Assembly: GCA_023313575.1 (NCBI GenBank)
Contig: JAJTTP010000001.1
Location: 868,001-932,000, forward strand
Direction of reading: 5' to 3'
DNA length: 64,000 nucleotides
From: Eutypella sp. D-1
Lineage: Eukaryota; Ascomycota; Sordariomycetes; Xylariales; Diatrypaceae
The translations under genes and the position numbers were made by a program. Below are positions 1 through 12,638 of the stretch, one piece after another (within the stretch, counting starts at the first letter, position 1; the number at the start of each line of letters is the position of its first letter). The notes under the pieces are model-generated. The model made no database searches. It was given only the letters and a program-made list of their open reading frames with translations, and was not told the DNA's origin.

Positions 1-245
1 TAAATAGCCTCTCTATTTGAAACGATTAGGAAAATGGACGCTGTTATAAAATGAGATTGACACATGCCATTTTTACATTGCAGCGAGCCATACCCAGACC
101 TTCAATCCCAGAGCTCTAAGCGGACCATAAGGGGAACTTAACAAATCTCACCCGCTCAGAATCGGCGACGGTTCTTATCAAGTACTTGGTCAAAACTCTA
201 TTATTTGCAGCTGCGCTGTTTGTAATACTCTCCTCTCCCTTTAAA

Positions 246-1825
<1,580 letters not shown>

Positions 1826-2371
1826 ATGCAACTGCTCTTAATAGAGGTATTATTACAGTAAAAATCCTAATCTATAGTGGGCTGCATATTTAGATAGTGC
1901 ATGCGTGAATTGAGCGATCGGTGTCAAGTCTATCTAATAATAAGCGCACCGGTTCTACGTCTTTGCCATGCCCGTACTCTACATGATGTTCGGACCTAAT
2001 AAGGAAGCCCCTAGCCCTATTACGATATAGTGAGTCGATTGGTGTAAAGGGGAATGAGTCCAATCAATGAAAACGTCAAATGACTTGTCCCTGAAAGGTT
2101 TATTGGTGGTTTAGAAAAAATGAAAATATTCTTGTCCTACATTCGGAACTAGAAATCGCATCCTCCCACTCCGCCATAGTAGAAAACAAAGAGACATGAA
2201 ATAAAAATGAGAAACCTCTAGTGCAGAGACCTTGAACTATTGGTCAGTCCGCTGAATTGACAAATGCCAATCTCTTTGACTCTCTTAGTAGACCTTGAGC
2301 CCTACAACCAGTGACCAATACCAGGCCTATATCTATGGTCCACGAACCCAGCCTGATATGAAAATCCCACA
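1826..2371. other. Intergenic, convergent 3' ends of the protease and the LPMO genes
   Basis: Two genes converge here. I see no coding potential, RNA gene or repeat; it should hold both 3' UTRs. Confidence 0.6.
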
Positions 2372-3479
2372 TTACTCAAATATGTCGTTTTGAGCACCGG
2401 GTGCGAAACCCATCTTGGAATTATACCCAGGCGCGGCACCGGCTGGTGTCTGAACATTATTACCTTCCGCTTCTGTGATGATGTTAGAGCGTGCTTTGAA
2501 CTTTCAAGGAATTGAATACTAACGATTCCAGGCGATCATCTGCTTCGCGCCACCTTGGCATTTAGACTGGTCATCGGCGCAGAAAATGGCTGGCTTAGCC
2601 ACGGCAAGCTTCTTCGTGGATGTCGCGCCTGTTACATGGCATCTGAAGTTCTGCATATACATATTTGGTTGTCCACCTTAGTGTGGATTGCCATGTTAGT
2701 ATAGAATCGTTTCACAAGAGCTATTAGACGACTCGCTACTCACATCCATCAGGAACCCATAGCCAGGCACAATAACATCCTTGCTCCGGGCAGGCGGGCA
2801 GGTCGGCCGGGACTTCGTACGTCACTTCACGCTTCCAAGGGGAACTACAAAAGACTGTTAGCGGAAGGTAGCTTCCCCAGAAGCGTCCCACATCGACTTA
2901 CTGCTCGAGTACGGAGAAGACGACCAAGTTTTCCATTGTCACCTGGGAAATATCGGAGTTGTAACTGATCGCAAAGGCGGTGCCAGCGGTAGTCGACTCA
3001 TTATGAGTGTGGAAGGCGCCTCCCTCTCCGTCAGGGTTGTCATTCAAACAGGTGTCTGGGGATGGGCTGTGCCAATCTTCAGGATGATTTCCTCCGTCAG
3101 GCCACTCAGTCGTTTTCTCTCCATTGTAAGAGAGCGTGGTGAACGCCCTATTCTGAGCTATCTCGACCTTGAAAGAACCCCCTGCCGGAAGCTCAAGAGA
3201 GTCACCATCATCCGGCGGGAATTGGTCGCAGCCTCGGTCATGCTGCATCCACCACTGATTCTTTGGCAAGTCATAAAGAGGCGGGACCACCGTATCCATG
3301 TTCTGATTATCAACACCTGGCTCTGTGCCATTCTACCGCCGAACGTCAGATCAACTTAATGCATCGGCCGTACCGCGATTCTCGACACTTACCAGACAAT
3401 ACATGCCCTTGACCCAGGCAGCCTGGTGAGCATAGGCTTGCCTAGCAGTGATTAGGGAAATGAAAACTGACTTTCGCAT
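2372..3479 (-). CDS. AA14-type lytic polysaccharide monooxygenase, five exons
   Basis: A copper enzyme family known for oxidative attack on xylan coating cellulose. Assembled on the minus strand from exons 3479-3393, 3332-2902, 2844-2744, 2676-2524 and 2472-2372; every splice phase fits and the sum is 873 nt, 290 aa. Exon 1 encodes a 17-residue signal peptide ([17 protein letters not shown]), so the mature chain starts with His in [12 protein letters not shown], as an LPMO histidine brace requires. Further AA14 signatures are [22 protein letters not shown] (likely second His ligand), [33 protein letters not shown] (the copper-site Tyr should lie near here) and the C-terminal GAQNDIFE. Cysteines typical of the family are kept. 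The gene looks intact. It is head-to-head with the GH3 beta-glucosidase across about 2 kb, which suits a role in plant cell-wall breakdown. Family recalled from sequence knowledge, not searched. Confidence 0.85.
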
Positions 3480-3575
3480 TTTCGAACACGATAAATGTGA
3501 TATTAAGTACAGAATGAAGGATGTAATTTGGATCTACCTAGACTTTCTCGTAGCCATTTCCATGGGTGACGCTCA

Positions 3576-3583
3576 CTTATATA
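3576..3583 (-). promoter_or_regulatory. TATA box of the AA14 gene
   Basis: TATATAAG on the minus strand, about 97 bp upstream of the start codon at 3479. Position and sequence fit a fungal TATA element. Confidence 0.45.
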
Positions 3584-5243
3584 TCCGTACAAATCGGATA
3601 GGATGGAATTGTACCAAGGCGCACTCACTGCCGTCGATATCCAAACATAGACAGCAAAGGGGCCGTGCCATCGCCTACACACATGATGGCCTCATCAAAG
3701 TGGAACTTCAAGTAAGCCTCATGTTTTAGTACAATGGTAGGGCTATTAAAATTGAGGCTGACTACGGCTGAGGCTAGGAAATATCCGCCTCTCAATGCAT
3801 ATTTCCGGCCTAGGTGCGAAACTCGGCTGTCTTAGCTAAGACAACCCTTCCTATTTAAGGAGGTAAAATAAATCGAACTACTCGTCGCCGGGGGACCTTA
3901 TTCATCGCCCTTATAGACTGGTCTCGTATATTGAATCATGACCATATTGGTTAGCGGTCTGGATTGTCCGATTCAAGACTTTTCTTGCCCTTGGTGGCGA
4001 AAACTTCTGGCCTTCGTATTCTTTTCCTTGGGAAGGCAAAGTCATTACTTATGTAAGATAGAGTCAATGGAGAGCGTTTGAAATGCTCGGGAACCATGTA
4101 GTAAAAGGTCCCGTTCGTTGTGTAAAAGTATTCACTGCCATATCAGAATGCGCCAGCCAAAAGCTCGATCTCATAGATAAAAGCATGAAATAAAATCAAA
4201 GGGAAAATACTCCATCCCATCATGACTGTGGATAAGAATGAGGGGCTTGGAATGGCTTGGTCGCTTTCGCGATGCTATTTACTTTTAAGCCCTTGAAAGG
4301 TCATCTTGAATTCCCAGATTTGAAAGGCGATTGCTCATTGCAAGAGTAGATGCCTCTAGTACCCAACTAGAAGTAGTCGTAGAAGTATGTCATTTTCTAT
4401 ACCTCGCTTCGGCCATCAAGGTCCGATATGCTGATGAATGCCCGCGTAGTCTAAATCGAATGAATATGAGTAGCTACGGAAGATTACTTATCATTGTCTG
4501 TATTGTACATTAAAGCGTGAACGAGAAATGTTTATATGTTGGTGTTGCTTCACTATCAGGTGCCAGTTGGGATGATGCTGCCCGTCTGAACTCCCTGTCC
4601 CCTGTGATTTTGCTTAGTCTGTGGGTGCCAAGAGCTATTAGCATCCTCAGCCGGAGTTTCCCCGACGTTACATTCTTTACAATATCGGAAGAGAGATTTG
4701 TTGCCGAATCGGTCTCTACTACAAGCTGGATCCCTGGCGGTTCCATCAGAATCCTTGCATCATGACCCGTCTCGAGCTATGGCAATGCGGCCCGGCAAAT
4801 GTGGAGTGCCATGGTAGTAGACATTACCTATTCGGTCATCATCCTAGGATCTTCCTTAAGTCCAAGGCGGCATTTCAACCTAAAGTGATTGTCATTCACC
4901 CCGAATCACCCGTACCTTGAAATGGATAGTCTTGGCTGCCATCGCCTAGGTTCCTTTCCTCAAATCAAGGGCGGTTATTGAAGGGCGTGAAATTCATCTA
5001 GTCATAACAGTTGCGACACAGACTCGTCCCAGCCAAGATGGAAGGGGGGCGGTATTTACCCCCCTTAGCTGCCTCGTGGCTTTCCAGCCTCCGAGACCTG
5101 CGGGCGACCAGATCCGGTATCCTGATCTGCTTATTGTTCCTAGCCAATACTGGGACCATCTACTGTGACGTCGTGTCATGCACCAGGAAAGGCATAGGGG
5201 AGCACGCCGAGATCTCTCTTGGCTCGGTGGCCATCATGCGAAT

Positions 5244-5253
5244 CCCCGCGGAG
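5244..5253. promoter_or_regulatory. Overlapping CreA-type consensus sites
   Basis: CCCCGC (minus-strand SYGGRG) overlaps GCGGAG (plus-strand SYGGRG), about 205 bp before the beta-glucosidase ATG. CreA mediates carbon catabolite repression of such genes. The motif is short, so chance occurrence is possible. Confidence 0.25.
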
Positions 5254-5333
5254 AGGGGGTCTTAGGACGGTGATATTTCCCATATGAACGTAATGAATTA
5301 GGTGCTCGCAGCCGATACAGCCGTGGACTTGAG

Positions 5334-5342
5334 TATTTATAT
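5334..5342 (+). promoter_or_regulatory. TATA-like element of the GH3 gene
   Basis: TATTTATAT about 116 bp upstream of the ATG at 5458; plausible core promoter position. Confidence 0.3.
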
Positions 5343-5457
5343 GATGGCTAGTACGAGTGTTGGGTTAAAGATGGTGGCCCCTCGCTTTCACTCCCTTGCC
5401 TTTGCATCCATCGCTACTCGATAAATTCAGAGAGGTCGAAGACGTCGAAGAATCAGG

Positions 5458-7728
5458 ATGCGGTCACACTTTCTCTATATCCTGACCACAGCGTCAGCTG
5501 CACTGGCTCAATCACCCAATTGGGCTGATGCCTACGAGAGTGCCAATGCCGACCTCGCCAAGCTGTCGCTCAATGACAAGGTTAACATCGTGACAGGTAT
5601 TGGCTGGAACGCGGGAGGCACTTGTGTCGGCAACACAGCAGCTGTCAGCTCTATCAACTATCCGTCTCTCTGCCTTCAAGACGGGCCACTGGGTGTGCGG
5701 TACGCCAGCAGCGTTACAGCGTTCACACCAGGAATCCAGGCGGGCGCGACTTGGGATCGGGAACTCATCCGGCAACGGGGCCAGTTCATGGGTGAGGAGG
5801 CGAGGGGCTGCGGCGTGCACGTAATGCTTGGCCCAGCCCCGGGCGCACTCGGCAAGATACCCAATGGTGGACGTAACTGGGAAGGCTTCGGCGCGGACCC
5901 GTACCTGCAAGGTATTGCGACAGCCGAGACTGTGGCCGGATTCTTGGCAGTAGGCGTGCAGCCAACTGCCAAGCATTACATCGTCAACGAACAAGAACTG
6001 AACCGAGAGACGATGAGCTCTGACGTCGATGATCGCTCCCTACACGAGCTGTACCTATGGCCTTTTGCTGATGCCGTTCACGCCAATGTAGCCGCCCTGA
6101 TGTGCTCCTACAACAAGATCAACGGCACCTGGGCATGCGAGAACGATCGCGTGCTCAACCAGATCGCCAAGGAGGAGCTCGGGTTCAAAGGCTACGTCAT
6201 GACGGACTGGAACGCGCAGCACTCCACGGTTGAGAGTGCCGTCAACGGGCTCGACATGACAATGCCGGGCAGCGACTTCAATGGCGACAATGTGCTTTGG
6301 GGCCCAGCCCTATCGCAGGCCGTGAACAGTGGCCGGGTACCGCAGGAGCGCGTTGACGACATGGTCCGGCGTATCTTGGCTTCTTGGTACTTCTACGGCC
6401 AGGATCAGGACTACCCCTCCGTCAACCTTGATGCCAACGTTCAGGGTAACCACAAGGACAACGTCCGCGCAGTGGCTCGCGACGGAATTGTGCTTTTGAA
6501 GAACGACGACGCAATTCTTCCACTTAACAAGCCGGGCAAGATCGCGCTGGTCGGTTCTGCTGCTGCCACGGGAAACCACGCCGAGAACGGCTGCGCCGAC
6601 CATGGGTGCAACGAAGGTGCACTAGGAATGGGCTGGGGCTCCGGCACCGCCGACTACACCTACTTCGTCTCCCCAGAGGATGCCATCAAGGAGCGTGCGC
6701 AGAGTGATGGGACTGAAGTCGGCACCTCACTGACTGACCAAACGAGCGGCGTCGGTTCCGCGGTGAGCGGTGCCGATGTGGCTTTCGTGTTTATCACCGC
6801 CGACAGTGGCGAGGGCTACATCACGGTGGAAGATAACGTCGGAGATCGTAAGACGCTCGATCCCTGGCATAACGGTAACCAGCTTGTGAAAGCCGTTGCG
6901 GAGGCCTCGGACAACGTCGTAGTCGTTGTACACTCTGTCGGACCCATTGTTCTCGACTCTATCCTGTCGAACCCCAGTGTTAAGTCTATCGTCTGGGCTG
7001 GTTTGCCTTCGCAGGAGAACGGGAACGCTCTTGTAGATGTCATCTATGGCGAAGTTAGCCCTTCCGGGAAGCTTCCATACACCATCGCCAAAAAGGAGTC
7101 CGATTACGGCTCCCATGTTGTTCAGGGTGACGACAGCTTTGCTGAAGGGCTGTTTATTGACTACCGGCATTTTGATGCGGAGAGCATTGAGCCCCAGTAC
7201 GAATTCGGCTTCGGATTGTGTAAGTTCTCGTGTCTCACTTCTTCAAGCGCATTTTTCTCTCTTCTTAAGCCCAGTAAGTCGTCTTGGGTAGCAAATGGCT
7301 AATTCAGTGCTCACTTTCTAGCATACACCACTTTTGAATACAGCGACATATTCGTGGATGGCTCCCCAGCCTCTGGTCCCGCCACAGGCGATATCATCCC
7401 TGGTGGTCGCTCGGACCTCTGGGATCCCGTCGCAACAGTCACCGTGACGGTGGCTAACGCAGGTGAGGTCGATGGTGCCGAGGTAGCACAGCTGTACGTC
7501 GGGTTCCCGGAATCGGCAGCCACACCACCGCGCCAGTTGCGCGGCTTCGAGAAGCTCCCGCTCGCGGCGGGCGAATCTGCTGAGACTACCTTCGAACTGC
7601 GCCGCCGCGACCTCAGCGTCTGGGATGTCGCGTCCCAGGAATGGGTCGTCCCCACTGGCGACTTCAACATCACTGTCGGTGCCAGCAGTCGTGACCTGAG
7701 GCTCTCGGGCACCCTGACCGTCGCATAA
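5458..7728 (+). CDS. Secreted GH3 beta-glucosidase, one intron
   Basis: Hydrolyses cellobiose and other beta-glucosides outside the cell. Exons 5458-7219 and 7322-7728; the 102-bp intron has donor GTAAGT, and splicing restores the family motif FGFGLSYTTFEY. The product is 722 aa, the length of Trichoderma cel3A-type enzymes. A signal peptide (MRSHFLYILTTASAALA) is followed by the GH3 N-domain with LCLQDGPLGVR, GRNWEGFGADPYL, KHYIVNEQE and VMTDW, whose Asp (about residue 250) is the expected nucleophile. The C-domain has a glutamate loop (ADSGEGYITVEDN) fitting the acid/base. The chain ends in a fibronectin-III-like domain (exon 2, GAEVAQLYVGFP, LRGFEKLPL, GDFNITVGASS). No defect is seen. It is transcribed away from the AA14 gene. 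Confidence 0.95.
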
Positions 7729-8557
7729 GGCAACCTGTTCTTTTGGATGCCTTGACTCATTTAGCTGTGAAAATACCAGGTGTAGCGGGGGGAAGTCAAA
7801 AGTTGACATTACTTTTGTATATATATGCCGCATTGCCATTACTGTGGACATAACACATCTATTTCTTGGTCGCTAGCTTTTTACGTTCATGAGTTACCAG
7901 AGTCAACCAGTACGGATCATCCAAGGCTTCTTCTGAATGCCACGACTTTGGACAAGTAGCCTCTGCTAGCTTGGATGTTGTGATCACATATTAGGCTTAT
8001 TTATCTGTGATCATCGCAAACGCAGAGTTCAATTAAAACGGATCGGCCAGTGTTGGTCTTTGCTACTATTCCTTGTCCATCCATCTTGTGCTCTAGCTGT
8101 ATCAACCTCTTTGTTCCATATCCAGCATATGGTAAGTAGGCATACCACTAACAGAAACACGTGAAAGGATCAGGAGCTGTACATAGTCCTGAGAACTCGG
8201 TGACATCAAACCACTGCCGTGGCCAGGGAACATGGAAGGGGGAGGATATAGAAAAAGGAAAACTAATAGAACTAAGGGTGCGGTGGGGATATGCGGGAGA
8301 ACCAACAGCCAGCAGACTGCGAGTCCGTTTGCATGTAAAGAGGGAGGTGTGATTCTTTACGATGACCTTGCTACCCAGGCATCTGGCCCGATTGGCGCGA
8401 ATAGAACCCCCGAATCCAACAAAATGCAAAACTGATATAGCGCAAGATAAACTTCTGCGGTGATAGAGAAGGAGCAACTACTCCCGGCATGTAACTAGAA
8501 AGAGGAGCGTGTCCCAGACCGGAGCATCGTGCAACTACCCGAGTGCGATAAAAGGAT
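7729..8557. other. Intergenic, convergent 3' ends
   Basis: Lies between the stops of the GH3 gene and the following minus-strand gene. No RNA gene, mobile element or convincing reading frame was found. Confidence 0.5.
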
Positions 8558-9748
8558 TCAGAGATCTCTAGCAGTACGCAGGTGCTTGAGGCTGGTAAAA
8601 ACCTTGACCTTCGTGCCGTCGAGCATGCGAGCCTCCATCTTCAAGCACTGGGAGACGAACTTCCACTGGCCCCAGTATAAATACTTAGGGTCAGGGCTGG
8701 TGTCGGGCTGGGCCTCACTCTGCATGCCTGCAGTGGGGATATGGATGCACTGATCGTTGTTATTGCCGTTGTTCGGATCAAACCATTGCAACATGGAAAG
8801 CGCAGTCTCTGGCTCCTCGATCTTGATCGGGACATCCGCCTTCGACTGGGCCGCGGCATTCTCGTCGACCTCCATGCTCCTGCCCTCGGATCTGCCGGCA
8901 TCTCTGGGCAGCGCGAAGATTTCCGGATGGCCCTTGGCCATGATCTCGAGCACGTCGGCGTTGGCGTCATTCAGGGACGCGTAGACGCGCTGGTCGATGA
9001 TGTCGCCGTCGACCAAGTGATTGAGCACGAAGATGGTGCGGTCGGAGCGAGGCTTCTCGTTCCACTTGTGCACCTCTGCCTTGAATTGGAGGCTCAGTTG
9101 GGCGGGGAAGTAGAGCTGGTTAAAGGGTGTGTCCTTCGACGCAAACTCGCGGTCGGGCTGGAAGCCGGGGGGCGTGTTCTCACGCGGGGTGCCGAGTCGG
9201 ATGCGCTGGGCGGGAGTACCGTCACTCCTATGGAAAGGTCAGTAACTCATCATTAATTATACCATGAGATAGGAATGGAGTATATTCATACACAAAAAGG
9301 CTCTCATCACTGTCATGGGGCGCATCGGCATTGGCGTTATTGTTGCTGGCCGCATCCTCTCCCTCGACAGAAGGGATCAGGAGGGGACGCTCAGGCTTCT
9401 GAGACGGTGGCACAGCTATTCATGATTGTCAGTACTATTGAAGATGTGCAAGTAGAAGCAACACATACCCATGACGGTTCCGGATGCATTGGATTTACGG
9501 GGACGGCCACAGACATGAGCAGTGGGCTCCCCATAGAGGATCAGACTTTCCATAAGCGTAATCTTCTTACGCTTCTTGGCAGGCCCAGCAGGAGATTCGG
9601 CCGGTGGCTCAGTTGAAGGCAACTGAGAGCCTTGATCACCATTGAGCATTTGTTGCATGAGGCTTCTGCGACCCCTGCGCCCGCCGCCAGGCTTGCGACC
9701 GGCTTGGGAGCCCTCGGAGGACTTCTGCTGGTCGGCAGGGGACGGCAT
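8558..9748 (-). CDS. Uncharacterised protein with AT-hook-like motif, three exons
   Basis: I do not recognise a named family. Exons 9748-9469, 9415-9292 and 9227-8558 join in matching phases (1, then 2) to give 357 aa. The N-terminus is basic and low-complexity (PGGGRRGRRSLMQQML, KKRKKITLMESL) and contains CGRPRKSNASG, which resembles an AT-hook (GRP core). A hydrophilic Asn/Asp-rich middle follows. The C-terminal part (from about VHKWNEKPRSDRTIFVLN to KYLYWGQWKFVSQCLK) looks folded, with tryptophans and alternating hydrophobics. The basic stretches and hook suggest a nuclear, DNA-associated protein; that is inference. Clean splicing and strong codon structure in all exons support a real gene. 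Confidence 0.72.
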
Positions 9749-11356
9749 CGTGATTGATGATGAGTTAGTTGTTGTTTCTTGGTATCCGCGTCGATATGAG
9801 ACTGACAGACGCCGAGTAGTTGTGGTATTTGATATGGCTAAGTTCGAGTTAAGATGGCTGGCAAGTTTGTGGAAATGTTATTCTTCTTAAGTTCAATAGC
9901 TAGGGCTAACGCACCTGCCGACGTTATTAAGTTGTTAACGTAGTAACCATTGGTTTCCAGTGGCAACGTAGTTTTCAATGACAGAGTACTGCATTCAATG
10001 TGAAGAGACTCCTATTGTTTCCACTTGTGTGGTACTCGGGCACTACTAGCGTTTGGTGGTCTCAGTGTGGGACGCAAGTGAATGCGATGGTTATACGGAA
10101 GGATCAAAAGAAGGGCCAGCTCTTAAGAATGGCTGGCGACGAATGGTATGTACATCATGTAGAATATCTGGTAGGTTCTATGCCGAACGAGCTTCTGCAC
10201 AACTATCTGGTTATTGCTAAGGACTTAAATCACAGAGCCCCACTTGATGTTTGTGCCTTCTGACAATAAGATGCTTCTGCCCAGCGCTCATTATTCACCT
10301 ACTAGGTACATTTTATATTATTCGTACAATATGAATTGGTGATTATGTGCATTAATGTTAGATAAATCTGTATAACCAAGAATGCTCACATGTTACAATT
10401 CTACCTACACATAGTTCTGATAGTTTAGACTGTACCTACCTTGGGTTGTCTGGGGTAGGTAGGTACTCATGTCCATTGACAGGAGCTTGAGGAGCTTTCT
10501 CCCAAGATACTTGTTCACCAGTGTTGATGGTAGGTATGCATCAAAAATGAATAGATACTCAAGTATACAGCCATGCTTATTGGCGCTTTTAGACCCATGT
10601 CCAAAAGAGTAATGGGGAGACTGAAGACAGAAATCAGATTTTCAAAGGGCAGGTACGACCCCAACTTCGCTCGCTTAATGAGTCTATATTCATGAACTCC
10701 ACAAGTTCTACCTGATTACTACATAATGGACTTAAAAACTTCAGTTATTACAGAGAGTTGACTAGAACGGGTTAGGCGACGAAGTTAATGTGTTAGACAT
10801 TGTCCATCTTATCGATGAAGCAGATACAGTGGGTCGCAGTTATTCCAGTAGACGGTAATGCAGAAGAAACATAAACCGATATATGAAAGCTATCTATTCG
10901 ACATAGACTGGGTTTGGTGGTCCATTTCTAGTCTGTATATATCTATCATGGTGGAATTTGAAACTGAAGACGAGTAGTTGGTTCTCCTTCCAAGCCTCTT
11001 TAGTTGGCTGTAACCCCTATAGTGGGACCACAAAAAAGGGGGCGGTAGATTAGAGGTTCACCCAAGTACAGGAGTACTTTACCCGCAGTGGCCCTATCGC
11101 GCTTGCCTCAGGCATCTAACATTCTGTATGCAGTTTGAGGCTCGAGAAACAAAACAGACTGAGAGATTTCTCTCAAACTACAATATGAAGAATGCTTGTT
11201 ATTCCAGAAATTGCTTGGGGTCAGACAGTAGGTCTTATCGCAGATAGGAGCGATTCTCCTTAGTTTAGCTCCAAACTCCTCCCAGATTAACTTTAAACCC
11301 ATGCCCGACCACCATTGCCTTAAATTTTTAAGCGTACATAGCACGGGAGAAAGTAA
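9749..11356. other. Gene-free stretch upstream of tRNA-Asn
   Basis: About 1.6 kb, AT-rich, with GGTAGGTAGGTAC-type motifs near 10454-10466. A short plus-strand open frame at 10000-10263 has no recognisable feature and is not called. Confidence 0.5.
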
Positions 11357-11429
11357 TGCCGAGTGGCCCAGCGGTGAAGGCGTCCGACTGTTAATCGGAA
11401 GATCGTGAGTTCGATCCTCACCTTGGCAG
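11357..11429 (+). tRNA. tRNA-Asn (anticodon GTT)
   Basis: A 73-nt cloverleaf without intron. The acceptor stem TGCCGAG pairs with CTTGGCA (one G-T pair) and the discriminator base is G. The D arm holds GGCCCAGCGGTGAAGGC (box A). The anticodon loop CTGTTAA in the stem TCCGA/TCGGA gives GTT, reading AAC/AAT. The T arm is GTGAGTTCGATCCTCAC (box B). A T-rich pol III terminator follows at once. Confidence 0.96.
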
Positions 11430-11445
11430 ACAAATATTAGTCCGT

Positions 11446-11473
11446 TCTTTTTTCTTTCTTTCTTTTTTTTTTT
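11446..11473 (+). terminator. T-rich RNA polymerase III terminator of tRNA-Asn
   Basis: Several T runs (T6 then T10 or more) begin 17 nt after the tRNA end, as expected for pol III termination. Confidence 0.75.
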
Positions 11474-11831
11474 CGCCGCCTCCCTCCTCCCACACTTTAT
11501 TGTAACAGTCCAAGTTGCCGCTTCTAGCAGCCCGAGTCCCACGTTCTTTTTTAATTTTCGCGAGCATCTCCTTGCCACATAGGTCACTCGGCAGCCTCGG
11601 CTGGCTGGCGCAGTTACAAATTTCTCATAACTATGACTTGCACACCGTCGAACAGGGGAACAGAGACGCATATCGAAATAGAATACAGCAGTCATCGTAG
11701 CATTAATCATTCTATCATGAGAGCTGTAATCAAAACCAATGGTAACACAGCGAACTAACCCAGCTAGTTCTTAAGAGATCCTTTGTAACTCCGTCCCAAA
11801 CGTAACCTCAATGCAGAACCGAATCTATGCA
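11474..11831. other. Short intergenic stretch
   Basis: Between the tRNA terminator and the 3' end of the next minus-strand gene; nothing else seen. Confidence 0.5.
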
Positions 11832-12638
11832 TCAATACCGGTAGGTTCCATGATGCTGGTGGTGATGGTTGCCGTGTCCTCCATACGCGAGGGGGTCACC
11901 ACTACCACCATAATAACTGCCGCCCCCATGATGGCTGCCACCACCAGAGCTACTACCGCCGCTCACAAAGTTCTCCACACGACCAAGCAGGCCCCCACCT
12001 CCGCCGTGATGTTGGCCGTGGCCACCAGCATGGTGTCCGTGCCCGTGCTTCCCATGCTTCTTCCCCTTCCCCATACGGTCCTCGAGGGCGTTGGCGGCGA
12101 TGGCGCCGACGGCGCTACCGAGCACGGTGCCGAGGGTCCCCTTGCCGAACTTGTGCGCGAGGAACCCGCCCGCGCCGCCACCCACGAGCGTCGCGCCTAG
12201 GCCCCTGTCGGCGTCGCCCTCGACCCCGCCCCCACCTTGACCCCTGCCCCGCTCCCCATCCCGATCCCTGCGCTTCTCCTCCCCGTCGTCCGAGCCGTAG
12301 TATCTATCATCGTACTCGCCGTCGCGGTAGCCGTACGGGTCCGCGGAGTGTGGCCTCGGCGGTGCAGCGCCGTAGGCATCCGGGCGCGGCGATGTGGATG
12401 ATGGCGGGTATGGTGGCGGGGCGGCAGCGCCGTAGTTGCCGATGTCCGAGTGCGCGGATCCCGGGCGTGCGTAGGGCGCTAGGGACTGCTGCTGCTGCTG
12501 TGGGTACGGGGAGAGGTAGGATTGCGAGTGCTGCGCGGGTGCGGGAGGAGGGGCGGCATATGCGCCCCCGTAGGGTTGCGGGTGCGCGCGCGGGTACCCG
12601 GTCGCGGGGTTGTCGTTGTAGTATTCTGCCGCTGACAT
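11832..12638 (-). CDS. Low-complexity protein with glycine-zipper-like segment
   Basis: A 268-aa protein from a single exon. I chose ATG 12638 (MSAAEYYNDNPATGYP); the frame is open further upstream but that part has no family-like sequence. Layout: residues 1-120 rich in Pro, Tyr, Ala and Gln (with a QQQQQ run from CTG repeats on the plus strand); about 120-165 highly charged (DGEEKRRDRDGERGRGQ); about 165-205 a glycine-zipper-like hydrophobic stretch (GLGATLVGGGAGGFLAHKFG, then GTVLGSAVGAIAANALED); and a Gly/His-rich tail (HGHGHHAGGHGQHHGG). Related small proteins are common in filamentous fungi but uncharacterised. The zipper could mediate membrane contact or oligomerisation, which is inference; the His-rich tail could bind metals, also inference. 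Confidence 0.7.
   Translation of the reverse strand: MSAAEYYNDNPATGYPRAHPQPYGGAYAAPPPAPAQHSQSYLSPYPQQQQQSLAPYARPGSAHSDIGNYGAAAPPPYPPSSTSPRPDAYGAAPPRPHSADPYGYRDGEYDDRYYGSDDGEEKRRDRDGERGRGQGGGGVEGDADRGLGATLVGGGAGGFLAHKFGKGTLGTVLGSAVGAIAANALEDRMGKGKKHGKHGHGHHAGGHGQHHGGGGGLLGRVENFVSGGSSSGGGSHHGGGSYYGGSGDPLAYGGHGNHHHQHHGTYRY

Larger units (their letters stand above)
3480..5457. promoter_or_regulatory. Shared divergent intergenic region between AA14 LPMO and GH3 beta-glucosidase
   Basis: About 2 kb between two head-to-head cell-wall enzyme genes. I find no convincing gene in it. Two overlapping opposite-strand matches to the CreA repressor consensus SYGGRG lie at 5244-5253 and a C/G-rich inverted stretch at about 5043-5065. 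Short opposing open frames at 4510-4765 and 5011-5265 show no family motif. Regulatory reading is inference. Confidence 0.4.

Noticed and set aside
4510..4765. Overlapping plus and minus frames in the AA14/GH3 intergenic region
   Set aside because: Mutually antisense, short and featureless.
10000..10263. 87-codon frame starting MKRLLLFPLVW
   Set aside because: Hydrophobic start resembles a signal peptide, but the rest has no features, and no promoter or intron context supports it.
11108..11710. A 200-codon minus-strand open frame over the tRNA-Asn
   Set aside because: It reads through the antisense of the tRNA (the EDRTHDLP-type translation is a known artefact of antisense tRNA) and the T-run terminator; no family signal.
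11811..12200. Plus-strand frame opposite the glycine-zipper gene
   Set aside because: Antisense of biased Gly/His codons; no independent evidence.
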